Positions 26,834 through 36,065 of a stretch of DNA of 64,000 bases are shown here, piece by piece. Position numbers and translations under genes: made by a program. The notes under the pieces were generated by a model. The model did no database searches. It worked only from the letters and a program-made list of their open reading frames with translations, and had not been told where the DNA came from. Each line of letters starts with the position of its first letter. The stretch's first letter is position 1. Source of the DNA: Deinococcus sp. KNUC1210 (GTDB taxonomy: Bacteria; Deinococcota; Deinococci; Deinococcales; Deinococcaceae); NCBI RefSeq assembly GCF_022344005.1, contig NZ_CP092192.1, positions 204,140 to 268,139 of the forward strand. Direction: 5' to 3'.

Positions 26834-28024
26834 TCAGGGGCAGGTTTTGCCCGGGAAGGCGAGCGCGTCGTAGGGCTGCGGAGCCACCACGCCTTTACTC
26901 TGCCCGATCACCTTGAACTGCCCGCCCGCGCCCGACATGCCGGTGTACACCGTCTGGGTCAGGCTGCCGTTGGCGTCCACCGTAATTTTGCCCAGTGGGC
27001 TGTCCACGCTGATGCCCACGATGGCTTTCCTGACCGCTGCCGGATCGAAGCTCTTGGCCTTCTCGACGGCGGCTTTCCACAGATACACGTCCATGTAGGC
27101 GTGCGCCATCGGGTCGGTGATGGCAGCGTTTGCCCCGTACTTCTTCTGGTAGGCGGCCACGAACTTCTTGTTGGCGGCGTTGGGCAGGCTCTGGAAGTAG
27201 TTCCAGGTGGCGTACTGTCCGGTCAGCAGGGCAGGCCCGATGCTCTGGGCTTCCTGCTCGGCGATACTGAAGCTGATGACCGGCAGCGTCTTGGCGCTGT
27301 AGCCCGCCGCCTGATACTGCTTGAAGAAGGAGACGTTGCTGTCTCCGTTCAGAGTGTTGATGATCACGTCGGGCTTGGCGGCCTTGATCTTGTTGATGAC
27401 GCTGGAAAACTCGGTTCCGCCCAGCGCCACGTATTCCTCGCCCGCCAGTTTGCCCTTCATGTCGGTGATGTGCTTTTTCAGGATCAGGTTGGCGGTGCGC
27501 GGATACACGTAATCGCTGCCCAGCAGGAAGATATTCTTGTAGCCCTTGCTCATGGCCCATTCCAGCGCCGGAAGCGCCTGCTGGTTGGGCTGCGCCCCGG
27601 TATAGATGATGTTGGGGCTGCACTCGTTGCCCTCGAACTGCACCGGATAGAACAGCAGGCCCTTGTTCTTCTCGAAGACCGGCAGCATGGCCTTGCGGCT
27701 CGCGCTCGTCCAGCCGCCGAACACCGTGGCGACCTTGTCCTGGGTCAGCAGTTTCTCGGCCTTGGTGGCAAAGGTGGGCCAGTCGCTCGCTCCGTCTTCC
27801 TTCACGACCTCGATCTTCTTGCCCATCACGCCGCCGCCCGCATTGATCTCGTCGACGGCGAGCTGAGCGGCGTTCGCCACCGTGATTTCGGAAATCGACA
27901 TGGTGCCGGTCAGCGAGTGCAGCACGCCGACCTTGACGGTGCCCTGGGCGCTCGCGCTGCCGAACAGGCCCAGCGTGAGGAGGAGCGACAGGTGGCGTGC
28001 ACGGCGGTTGGTCTGGTGGTTCAT
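26834..28024 (-). CDS. urtA: Urea-binding protein UrtA
   Basis: A 396-residue periplasmic substrate-binding protein. The signal peptide is clear (RRARHLSLLLTLGLFGSASA, cleavage before QGTVKVG). The body has the UrtA-specific blocks GVLHSLTGTMSISEITV, TVFGGWTSASRKAMLPVFE, LLFYPVQFEGNECSPNIIYT and ISFSIAEQEAQSIG. Start ATG 28024 is preceded by GGGA; 20 further upstream codons are open but lie before the signal peptide. It heads urtABCDE. A motif shared with the nitrate locus lies about 100 nt upstream (28125-28151). No urease genes are in this window. Confidence 0.93.
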   Translation of the reverse strand: MNHQTNRRARHLSLLLTLGLFGSASAQGTVKVGVLHSLTGTMSISEITVANAAQLAVDEINAGGGVMGKKIEVVKEDGASDWPTFATKAEKLLTQDKVATVFGGWTSASRKAMLPVFEKNKGLLFYPVQFEGNECSPNIIYTGAQPNQQALPALEWAMSKGYKNIFLLGSDYVYPRTANLILKKHITDMKGKLAGEEYVALGGTEFSSVINKIKAAKPDVIINTLNGDSNVSFFKQYQAAGYSAKTLPVISFSIAEQEAQSIGPALLTGQYATWNYFQSLPNAANKKFVAAYQKKYGANAAITDPMAHAYMDVYLWKAAVEKAKSFDPAAVRKAIVGISVDSPLGKITVDANGSLTQTVYTGMSGAGGQFKVIGQSKGVVAPQPYDALAFPGKTCP

Positions 28025-28124
28025 CGGGACTCCCTGAGGCCAACTTCTGAAAGAAGGGCTGAGCGCGGTGGACAGCCTGCCCATTTCGGCATGACAGCAG
28101 CTGCCCTCATACTGTTGTGCAAAA

Positions 28125-28151
28125 CGTTAAAAAATCTTTGAACAAAATGCA
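28125..28151. promoter_or_regulatory. Nitrogen-type motif CGTTA-N7-TTTGAACAAAATGCA upstream of urtA
   Basis: CGTTA (28125-28129), seven bases, then TTTGAACAAAATGCA (28137-28151). The same arrangement with one mismatch in the 15-mer and identical 7-nt spacing occurs at 59858-59884, before the nitrate reductase/nitrite reductase genes. The motif has the same orientation relative to urtA and to the nitrate reductase gene. The 312-bp divergent interval 28025-28336 otherwise shows only the -10 box of the kinase gene. Confidence 0.6.
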
Positions 28152-28324
28152 CCAACGTGCTCATAGTATCCTAAAAGTCCGGATAAGATGAGCAGCGCGT
28201 TTAAATTTGTCCAAACATGTTGCAGATTGATAGACCCGCCGTGAACAATCGGCAGCGTTCTGGTCGTGCGCTTTCCTCCAAAAAACCTCAACCCTGCGTG
28301 AAGAGCCGCTCTAACACGCCGCAT

Positions 28325-28330
28325 TATGCT
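28325..28330 (+). promoter_or_regulatory. -10 box of leaderless GAF-kinase gene
   Basis: TATGCT followed by exactly six nucleotides and ATG 28337. The same TATGCT-N6-ATG layout precedes the DUF3160 gene. It argues for ATG 28337 rather than the earlier in-frame ATG 28217 as the start of the kinase. Confidence 0.5.
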
Positions 28331-28336
28331 GACCGC

Positions 28337-31300
28337 ATGGCCGCTGCCCGATCTCCGTCTCAGATGTCCTCGCTCGGCGAGAGGCTCCAGGACGTGACCG
28401 AACATCTGGCCTCGGCCACCACCCAGGACGCAGTCTTCGGGGCGGTGCTGCGTCCTGTGCTGGATGCACTCGGCGCGGTGTCGGGCGCAGTTCTGATGCT
28501 GAGTGCCGAACGCCTGGAACTGGCGGCGTCGCACCGCACCGAGAGCAACCCGGTGCCCAGCGTGTGGCAGAGCGGCCCGTTTGAATCCGGCAACCCCGCC
28601 GCCGACGCGCTGAAGCGGCGCGAGGCCCTGTATTTCGAGCATGCCGGGGCGCTGAGTGCGGCCTATCCACTGCTGGAGGCCCGCAGCGGCGGCGCAACTC
28701 CGGTTGCCAGTGCGCTGCTGCCGATGTTTACGGGCGAGCGTCCACTCGGCTGCATCGCGCTCGACTTCCGTGAGCCGCATAGTTTTACCCGCAAGGAGCG
28801 CCGTTTCCTGAGGACTCTCAGCGCTCAGTGCGGCATTGCCCTCGAACGCGCTCGGCTGAGCCTGAACCTGGAGCGGCAGGTGCAGGAGCGAACCGCCCAG
28901 CTCGAAACCGAGATGCGGGCCCAGGAAGCGTTCGTGGCCTTTACCGAGGCGGTGGGCAGCGAGCTGGACGTGCAGCTGCTGGCTCAGCAGGCGCTGAAGC
29001 TGCTGAATCTGCGCTTTCCCGGCAGTACCGGCGCGTACTATCAGCTGGAGGACGACTTGTGGAAGCTGCACCGCCACACCGATGACCTGTACGACACCCC
29101 CGAACTGCTGGAGCTGCTGAAAGCCGGGCTGCCCCGCGACACGCCGATGTTTCTTCAGGCGTTTCGCAGCCATCGCCCGACCTTCGTGAACGGCTGGGAT
29201 TCCGAGCGCGAACAGGTGCAGCGCACCGAGGAGTACGCGGCCGTTTCGGCGTATCCGCTGGTGCAGGCAGACGGCAGGGTCCGGGCCATGCTGGTGGTTG
29301 GCCTAAAGGATCAGACGACCTGGGCAGAACGTGACCGGGCGGTGTTCCGGGCGGTGGGGCGCGGCCTGAATCTGGCGCTCGACCGCAGCGTACAGACCGA
29401 GGTGATGCGTCAGCAGAACGATGAACTCGCCGCCCGCACCCACGCCCTCGAAGCCTTCGCACAGCTGACCGCCGGTCTGAGCGTGCAGCGCGATCCGTAT
29501 GCCCTGGTGCAGCGGGCGCAGGAGGTGGCGCTCTCGCTCCTGCCGCCCGGCTACACGCTGTATTACGAACGCAGCGGGACGCGGTGGCGCAGCCGCGTGC
29601 AGGTGGGCGACGTGGGCGAACCGGCCCTGCAAGCCTTTATCGACGCCGGGCCGCTCGTGGGCCAGACTCCCAGCGTGGATGTGGCCTGGGAGACGCGCCA
29701 GCCGCTGTATCAGGACGACTACGCACGCGGCAGCGACACGCCGGACGAGATGGTGCAGCACGTGGGCGCGGCGACGTCACTGCCGATTCTGAATGCAGGC
29801 GAGCCGGTCGGCATCCTGATCGTGGTGCTGTTCGGTCGGCGCACCTGGACGCCGACCGACCGTGCTGTCCTCGAAACGATGGTCAGCAGCCTCGAACTGG
29901 CGCTCGACCGTTCGCGGCAGGCGCGGCAGCTGGAAGAGGAACGCGCCTCGCTCGAAACCTTCGTGGCCTTCACCGAGGCTGCCAGCAGAATCGATCAGCT
30001 CGGTGATCTGTCGCGCGAGGCCTTCGCGACCCTTCAGACGCTGTTTCCGGGCAGTACAGTCGCGCTCTACGAACGGCAGGAAGGTCTGTGGAAGGCCCAC
30101 CACCACACCGACGATCTGCAACCGGAACTGGCGAAGTTGATCGAAGCGGGGCTGCCCCCGACCACCCCTCTTTCGTCCAGCTGCTGGAGGAGAGGCGTCC
30201 GGTGTTTGTCGACCACTGGTCTATCGACAGCGAGGAGGTCGCCCATTTCCAGGCGATGCAGACCACGTGTCTGTACCCGGTTTTTCAGGACGGCGAGGTC
30301 TGCGCGGCGCTGGGCGTGGGCCTGAAGCAGCCGAACTGGACGGATCGTGACCGCACGGTGGTGATGGCGGTGGGGCGCAGTTTCACGCTGCTGTACGACC
30401 GAATCTCGACGCTGGAGGCGCTGGCAGCCCGGCAGCGCGAGGCCGAGAGCCGCACGCAGTCGCTCGAAGCCTTCGCGCTGCTGACCCGCGATCTGGGCGT
30501 ACAGGGCGACCGCGCCGCGCTGGTCAGGCGAGCGCAGGAGGTGGTGCTGTCGGTGCTAGGCGAAGGCTTCGCCGGATACTTCGAGCCGGACGCGTCTCAT
30601 ACCCACTGGCGACTGATCTCGGGCGCGGGCGAACTGCCCTTTCCGGAGCTGAAACCCACCATCGAGACCGGGCTGGAGTGGGCACAGACCCATACGCTGT
30701 GGCTGCCCTGGACGACCGGCCTGCCGCTGTACCAGGACGTCTACGACCGCTCGACCGATGGCCTGGAAGCGCTGTTCGGCCCGGCTCCGATCGATGGCGC
30801 GACGGCTGCGGTGCCGCTGCTTCAGGGGTCGAGACCGGTCGGGGTCTTCGCCGTCTGGATGTTGCAGGCGCGTCCGTGGCGAAAGGTGGACCGGGCCGTT
30901 CTGGAAGGCATACTGCGGAGTCTGGAGGTGGCGCTCGAACGCGCCGAGAGCGTGGCCCAGCTCGCCGAGCGGTCGCGTGATCTGGAACACAGCAACAGCG
31001 ACCTGAGGACTGCGAACGAGGAACTCGAAGCCTTCGCCTATTCGGTCTCGCACGACCTGAGAACCCCGGTACGCCATATCCGGGGCTTCAACAATCTGCT
31101 GCGCGGCGTGCTGGGCGAACCGCTCGACGAAAAGGCCCGGCGGTATCTGGGCGTGATCGACGACGCCGCCAAACGCATGGACACGCTGATCGAGGCGATG
31201 CTCGACCTGTCGCGCACCTCGCGCCTGCCCCTGCGCTCCGAGGCGGTCGATCTCAATGCACTCACCGCTGCCGTCCTGTCGGAACTGGAACCTGAAACGG

Positions 31301-31707
31301 CGGGCCGACAGGTCGAGTGGGTGGTTTCCTCGCTGCCGCAGGTACAGGGCGACGCGGCCACGCTGCGGCAGGTGTTGATGAATCTGCTGTCCAATGCCCT
31401 GAAATACACCCGGACGCGCCCGCTCGCCCGCATCGAAGTGAAGGCCGAGGAGCGCCAGGAACTGTGGCTGATTCATGTGCAGGACAACGGCGTGGGCTTC
31501 GACGAAAAGTATGCGGGGAAGCTGTTCGGGGTGTTTCAGCGCCTGCACCGTCAGGACGACTTCGAGGGCGTCGGCGTGGGCCTTGCCAATGTACGCCGCA
31601 TCATTCTGCGGCACCGGGGCGAGGTCTTCGCGAGCAGCCGACCCGGTGAAGGCGCGACCTTCTCGTTCTCGTTGCCAAAAGACGAGCGAATGGTAAATGT
31701 AATCTAG
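28337..31707 (+). pseudogene. Giant multi-GAF sensor histidine kinase, one frame break
   Basis: The corrected protein has about 1123 residues and no membrane helices. After a first GAF module (about 28370-28880) come two copies of a module pair. Type A (from 28925 and from 29955) carries FVAFTEA, LFPGST or RFPGST, HTDDL and LP.DTP/LPPTTP. Type B (from 29440 and from 30460) carries LEAFA.LT, QRAQEV/RRAQEV and PLYQD. A coiled coil leads to HisKA (YSVSHDLRTPVRHIRGF) and HATPase_c (LMNLLSNALKYT, DNGVGFDEKY, GVGVGLANVRRII). The frame breaks at a C4 run (30165-30168) that needs a fifth C to read PTTPSFVQLLEERRP. It is divergent from urtA; a direct link is unproven. No partner regulator is adjacent. 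Confidence 0.83.
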
Positions 31708-31732
31708 CTGACCGTGATACCCTCAGGCGAGA

Positions 31733-32479
31733 ATGACCGACCTCTTGAATCAGGTGGCGCTCGTGACGGGCGCGTCGCGTGGAATTGGTGCCAGCACCGC
31801 TCAGCAACTCGCGCTGCGGGGCGCAGATGTCGTCGTCAACTACCGCAGCAAAGGCCCCCGTGCTGAACAGGTGGCTCAAAGTGTCAGAAGTGCAGGTCGC
31901 CGTGCCCTGCTGGTTCAGGCCGACATCACCGACGACGCTGACCTGCGCTTCATGACGGCGGAGGTGCGGCGCGAGTTCGGTCGGCTTGACGTGCTGATCA
32001 TGAATGCCAGCGGCGGCCTGGAAAAAGACAGGGCGGAGGACTATGCCATGCAGCTCAACCTGCATGCCCAGGTGTCGCTGCTGACCGCCTGTCTGCCGCT
32101 TCTCTCCACGGGCGGCAGGGTGGTGTTTGTGACGAGTCACTGGGCGCACTTTTATGGATCGCAGCCGGTGTTTCCTGCTTACGAGGCAGTCGCTGCCAGC
32201 AAATATGCGGGCGAGCAGGCACTCCGCGCCCGGATCGAGGAGCTTCAGGCACGAAAGATCAGCCTCGTGGTGGTCAGTGGCGATCTGATCGAGGGCACCA
32301 TCACACCGAAACTGCTGGAGCGCAAGCAGGCGGGTGTGATCGAAGGTCGGCGGCAGCAGGCAGGCGCACTTCCGACGGTCGAGGAATTTGCCAGCGCCAT
32401 CGTCGACGCTGCCGCCGAGCGTGGCCGCCCCTCCGGCCATACGACCTATGTGGGGAGCACCGACGAACTCAACGCCTGA
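31733..32479 (+). CDS. SDR-fold protein lacking the catalytic Tyr
   Basis: A 248-residue short-chain dehydrogenase fold. The cofactor motif is normal (VTGASRGIGAST, then VVNYRSK suggesting NADP) and the NNAG position reads MNASGG. The usual S...YxxxK triad is altered: FVTSHWAHF keeps Ser, but the segment AYEAVAASKYAGEQAL places Val where the catalytic Tyr should stand four residues before Lys. Classical dehydrogenase activity is therefore doubtful; related annotated SDRs with a similar YEPVAxSK segment are known. It follows the kinase gene by 25 bp in the same direction. Confidence 0.82.
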   Translation: MTDLLNQVALVTGASRGIGASTAQQLALRGADVVVNYRSKGPRAEQVAQSVRSAGRRALLVQADITDDADLRFMTAEVRREFGRLDVLIMNASGGLEKDRAEDYAMQLNLHAQVSLLTACLPLLSTGGRVVFVTSHWAHFYGSQPVFPAYEAVAASKYAGEQALRARIEELQARKISLVVVSGDLIEGTITPKLLERKQAGVIEGRRQQAGALPTVEEFASAIVDAAAERGRPSGHTTYVGSTDELNA

Positions 32480-32491
32480 TGTCAAGGGATG

Positions 32492-33865
32492 TCAGGGTGT
32501 GGGCGGTGTGTCCCGTGCGGCACGTTTCTGGGCGGCGGCGAGGCGCACTTCGCGCAGCCGTGCTCCGTGCAGCGGATAGAAGGCCAGCAGCACCAGGGCC
32601 AGCCCCGCTCCGATGATCGGCGGCGCGGTCATGAACACCCGGAAGCCCTCGCCCACGCTCGCGGGCTGCACGCTCAGCTTCGGGTCGTAGCCGTAGGTGC
32701 GTGAGACCCAGCCGAAACACAGGGCGATCAGAGCGCTGCCGAGCGTGGTGATCAGGCCCGACATCCCGAAGTACATACCTTCGCGCCGCTGTCCGGTGTT
32801 CAGTTCGTCCTCGTCGATCACGTCGCTCAGAATGACGTCGCCCATCAGGATCATGCCCGCCAGCCCCACTCCGATCAGCATGGTGGTGGCGATCACGGCG
32901 GGCAGGCTGGACACGAAATGCAGCGGCACGACTGCCAGCGCGGTCAGACCGAAGGCCAGCATCAGGGTGGTACGCGCATCGAAGCGGGAGGCGATGAAGC
33001 GTTGCCAGGGCCACAGCGCCAGCCCCGCCGTGACGAAGGCGCTGCCGAGCAGCACGCTGGTCAGGCCGCCGCTGCGGATGCCCAGGCTGTAGGTGGTAAA
33101 GAAGAACATGCCTGCTGCCAGCGTGCCGGTGGCGATAAAGCGCATGGTCTGAGCCGCCACCACCGTCAGAAAGCTGCGGTTTCCAAAGGTCGCCCGGAGT
33201 GCCGCCAGCAGCGGTAATGCCAGCGCCTGCTGCGATTCCGGGCGTTCGTACAGCCCGCGAAAGCCGATCCAGATGCTGACGCCCGAGATGACCGCGAACA
33301 GCCCCGCCATCGTGCCCCAGCCGAGCAGCTGCGACAGCAGAGGCGGCAGCGCCAGCGCGATCAGCAGGCCGACCGTCTGCACCAGATTCATCCTCAGAGC
33401 CACATCGGTCCGCTCCCGGTAACTCTGAAACATCTCGGGCAGCAGTCCCAGATACCCGGTGCTGACGGCGGCGCTGCCACTTTCCCACAGCACCCACACC
33501 ACCGTCAGGTACGCCAGCAGCGCTCCCGGTTGCGTGCGCCCGTCGAACGGGGCCATAAACAGCAGCGTGAAGGTGATCAGCAGCGGCAGCGTTCCGAAGC
33601 GGATATACGGAATGCGCCGACCCCAGCGCGAACGGGTGCGGTCGGACAGAAAGCCGAAGACCGGATTTTTCAGGGCGTTATAGACCGTGAAAATGGTCAG
33701 GGCTGTGGCGGCCAGTGTCGGGTCGAGTTTCTTGTAATCGACATAGAAGGCCAGCAGAAAACTCGCCCCCGTCTGTGCGGGGATGGTCATGCCCAGATTC
33801 ATGACGGCGTAGAGCGTGCGCTGCCGGGGTGTGGAGACGGTGACAGCGGCTGAATCGTCGTTCAC
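32492..33865 (-). CDS. MFS sugar/cation symporter, GPH (MelB-like) family
   Basis: A 457-residue transporter with 12 hydrophobic helices. The GPH pattern is seen in the N-terminal half (FYVDYKKLDPTLAATAL, NPVFGFLSDRTRSRWGRRIP) and in the cytoplasmic loop after helix 8 (DVILSDVIDEDELNTGQRRE), typical of family members that move glycosides with Na+ or H+. The stop of the downstream-acting YdjC gene (33869) is 3 bp upstream of this start, so the two are co-transcribed. A role in taking up an N-acetylated or otherwise substituted oligosaccharide that the deacetylase then processes is a reasonable inference. Confidence 0.85.
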   Translation of the reverse strand: MNDDSAAVTVSTPRQRTLYAVMNLGMTIPAQTGASFLLAFYVDYKKLDPTLAATALTIFTVYNALKNPVFGFLSDRTRSRWGRRIPYIRFGTLPLLITFTLLFMAPFDGRTQPGALLAYLTVVWVLWESGSAAVSTGYLGLLPEMFQSYRERTDVALRMNLVQTVGLLIALALPPLLSQLLGWGTMAGLFAVISGVSIWIGFRGLYERPESQQALALPLLAALRATFGNRSFLTVVAAQTMRFIATGTLAAGMFFFTTYSLGIRSGGLTSVLLGSAFVTAGLALWPWQRFIASRFDARTTLMLAFGLTALAVVPLHFVSSLPAVIATTMLIGVGLAGMILMGDVILSDVIDEDELNTGQRREGMYFGMSGLITTLGSALIALCFGWVSRTYGYDPKLSVQPASVGEGFRVFMTAPPIIGAGLALVLLAFYPLHGARLREVRLAAAQKRAARDTPPTP

Positions 33866-33868
33866 AGC

Positions 33869-34768
33869 TCAGGAACGCGGCAGCAGCGTCTGCAGATCAC
33901 GGTACGAAATGACCTGCACGCCGCTGCGCCGCACGTCATCGAGCAGAGCCGTGCTGCAGAACGCCTCGTAATTGGCGACCCGCCCGGCCCAGCCGGAGGT
34001 AATGGCCCGCAACTCCGGCGTATCTTTGGCCGGGTGCAGGATGAAGTGCGTCAGGCCCGGCGGAAGGTCTGCCAGCATCTGCCGCGTCAGCGCCGCGTGG
34101 TCGCCGCCCACATCGTGCGGCAGGCTGACCAGATGATCGACCAGCGGCAGGCCCCGCGTTTCCAGATATGCTCCGAACGCGGCGGCAGCCAGAGCGCCCG
34201 TCAGATCGAACCCCTGAGCACGCCACGCCCCCACGTCCATGCGCGGAAACATCGTCACCACGCCTGCCCTGGCTGCCAGCTCGATACTTCCCGGCAGGTA
34301 CTTGGGGTGGGCCACCGCACCCATGTGGGCGTCGATATGCGAAGGGTTCAGCCCCCAGGCCCGCGCCCGGTCGAGTTGCAGGCCCAGTTCCTGCATTACT
34401 GCGTCTGCATCGGCATGGGCGTGCAGCGCCGCCACACTGCTGTAAAAATAACCCTGCTCGTCGGTCAGACCGTTGGCCGGGTCGCGGCTGCCCAGCGGCC
34501 CCCAGCGGTAGGTATCCCACTCACTTGTCAGGGTCAGGTGGACCCCGATATCGGCCTGCGGGTGCTGGCGCACCAGTTCGGCGGCGGCGGGGGCCCACGC
34601 GCACGGCATCATGATCGACGCCGACGACAGCAGTCCCACCTCCAGCAGATCGCTGTACGCTCCCAGCGTGCTCTCGCACATGCCCAGATCGTCGGCGTGA
34701 AAGATCACCACTCGGTCGGTTTTGGAGTATCCCAGTTGTTGCAGGGCAGGGTTGAAACGTTTCGGCAT
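33869..34768 (-). CDS. ChbG/YdjC-family carbohydrate deacetylase
   Basis: A 299-residue protein with the YdjC/ChbG metal site: VIFHADDLGMCESTL (Asp-Asp), ADIGVHLTLTSEW (His) and PSHIDAHMGAVAHPKY (His-x-x-x-His). Members remove acetyl groups from oligosaccharides such as chito-oligomers. A GAGG Shine-Dalgarno precedes the ATG. It is the first gene of a two-gene unit with the GPH symporter. Substrate identity is inferred only from family and neighbour. Confidence 0.87.
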   Translation of the reverse strand: MPKRFNPALQQLGYSKTDRVVIFHADDLGMCESTLGAYSDLLEVGLLSSASIMMPCAWAPAAAELVRQHPQADIGVHLTLTSEWDTYRWGPLGSRDPANGLTDEQGYFYSSVAALHAHADADAVMQELGLQLDRARAWGLNPSHIDAHMGAVAHPKYLPGSIELAARAGVVTMFPRMDVGAWRAQGFDLTGALAAAAFGAYLETRGLPLVDHLVSLPHDVGGDHAALTRQMLADLPPGLTHFILHPAKDTPELRAITSGWAGRVANYEAFCSTALLDDVRRSGVQVISYRDLQTLLPRS

Positions 34769-34844
34769 GTCGTGACCTCGTTTGAACCGGCAGACCGTTT
34801 TCAGGCTGTGATCTGGGCGTTCAGTATCGCATGACGCCGAGCAG

Positions 34845-34869
34845 CCTGACAGCTCACTTGCCTGTCAGG
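34845..34869. terminator. Small hairpin between FAD oxidoreductase and YdjC genes
   Basis: An 8-bp perfect inverted repeat (CCTGACAG/CTGTCAGG, 9-nt loop) lies 120 nt after the FAD oxidoreductase stop on the minus strand. There is no T run, so termination is uncertain. The rest of 34769-34991 shows nothing I can name. Confidence 0.35.
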
Positions 34870-34991
34870 GCACTCAAACGTTCCTTTCGGTGGAGGTCGA
34901 GTAAACGCTTCGACGCTGCCGTCTCATCCCGCACCGAGACTTCGGCCCGCAGGACAGGAGTGGTCTCGGTGGGAGAGTCCGAGCGCCGGTT

Positions 34992-36011
34992 TCAGTCTCG
35001 GGAAAGCAGCGCGTCCGAGAGCTGCCAGCCGCTCAGCAGCGCCGCTTCGACACGCGGGCCGTGAGGGTCAGGGCTGCACCAGTCGCCGCACCAGCCCAGC
35101 GCCGCTTCGCGTAGCCAGCCATACCCGCCGGGAAAGCGCTGGGTGGGCGTGGCGTACAGCCAGCGGTGTGCAAACGCCCCGCTGACCTCGAAGGGGCCGA
35201 CCACCTCGCGGGCCGCCGCCAGCAGCGCTTCGAGCACAGCGCCGCGTTCGTCGTTCAGGTGTGCCTGCGACCAGTCGGCGCGGGCATGCAGCATCAGGGC
35301 GGGTGGATGACCGGGCGGCCTCTTGGTGTGCTCGCGGGCCAGCCATTCCAGCGCCGGATGGTCCAGTATCCGCAGCGCAGGCCAGTCCACCTCGTTCAGG
35401 TCATGCGTCAGCACCGCTCCAACCGCCCAGCACGGCGCGAATGTCACGTCTCGAAGCCTAGCGAGCTCTCTGACTGTCCCCTCCAGCAGCGGCAGAATCT
35501 GCGGCGCTGGCATATTCAGCACCAGTTGCTCTGCCGTCACCTGTCGTCCGTCCTGGCATTCGGCCAGCCACCCGCCCGGATGCTGCTGGAGGCGCGTCAC
35601 CAGCGCTCCTGTCGTCACCGTGAGACCCTGCGCCAGTTCTTTGCCCAGTGTGCTCATCCCGGCGGGCGGCACATACCGGGGGTGTCCGTCCGGTTCCTCG
35701 CTCACTCTGCCCGCGCTCCAGCTCGGGACCCGGCGCGTCCACTCGGCCAGCCAGCCTGCCGTCAGCCCTTCCTGCACCATGGCAAGCGTGCGCGGCGTTC
35801 TGGCAGTGAAGAAGCGTGCACCGTGATCCAGACGGGCGAGTTCTCCAGTCGGCTGTGTCTCCATGCGCCGGGTGCTGCTGCGGCCCGATACTCCGTGCGC
35901 TTTGTCGAGTACCGTCACGTGCTGGCCAGCCCGCGTCAGCTCGCGTGCCAGCGCCAATCCCGCCAGCCCAGCCCCTATGATCAGCGTATGAGGCGGTGTT
36001 CCAGTGGTCAT
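34992..36011 (-). CDS. FAD-dependent amine-oxidase/renalase-like oxidoreductase
   Basis: A 339-residue flavoprotein. The N-terminal dinucleotide-binding fold is clear (LIIGAGLAGLALARELTRAG, then VLDKAHGVSGRSSTRRM) and ARLDHGARFFTART is the renalase-like continuation. The C-terminal part ends AALGWCGDWCSPDPHGPRVE, the second FAD-contact motif in which GD touches the ribityl chain. The substrate is unknown. TAGAAT lies exactly 6 nt before the ATG and there is no Shine-Dalgarno, indicating a leaderless transcript. Confidence 0.82.
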   Translation of the reverse strand: MTTGTPPHTLIIGAGLAGLALARELTRAGQHVTVLDKAHGVSGRSSTRRMETQPTGELARLDHGARFFTARTPRTLAMVQEGLTAGWLAEWTRRVPSWSAGRVSEEPDGHPRYVPPAGMSTLGKELAQGLTVTTGALVTRLQQHPGGWLAECQDGRQVTAEQLVLNMPAPQILPLLEGTVRELARLRDVTFAPCWAVGAVLTHDLNEVDWPALRILDHPALEWLAREHTKRPPGHPPALMLHARADWSQAHLNDERGAVLEALLAAAREVVGPFEVSGAFAHRWLYATPTQRFPGGYGWLREAALGWCGDWCSPDPHGPRVEAALLSGWQLSDALLSRD

Positions 36012-36065
36012 GACGGAATTCTAGAGCAGGGAGTCCCCTGAAGATGTCGTCAGGGACGCTGTTTC

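Noticed and set aside
28115..28155. GTGCA...TGCAC inverted repeat before urtA as a stand-alone operator
   Set aside because: Arms are only five bases with a 25-nt gap; the match to the nitrate-locus motif explains the region better.
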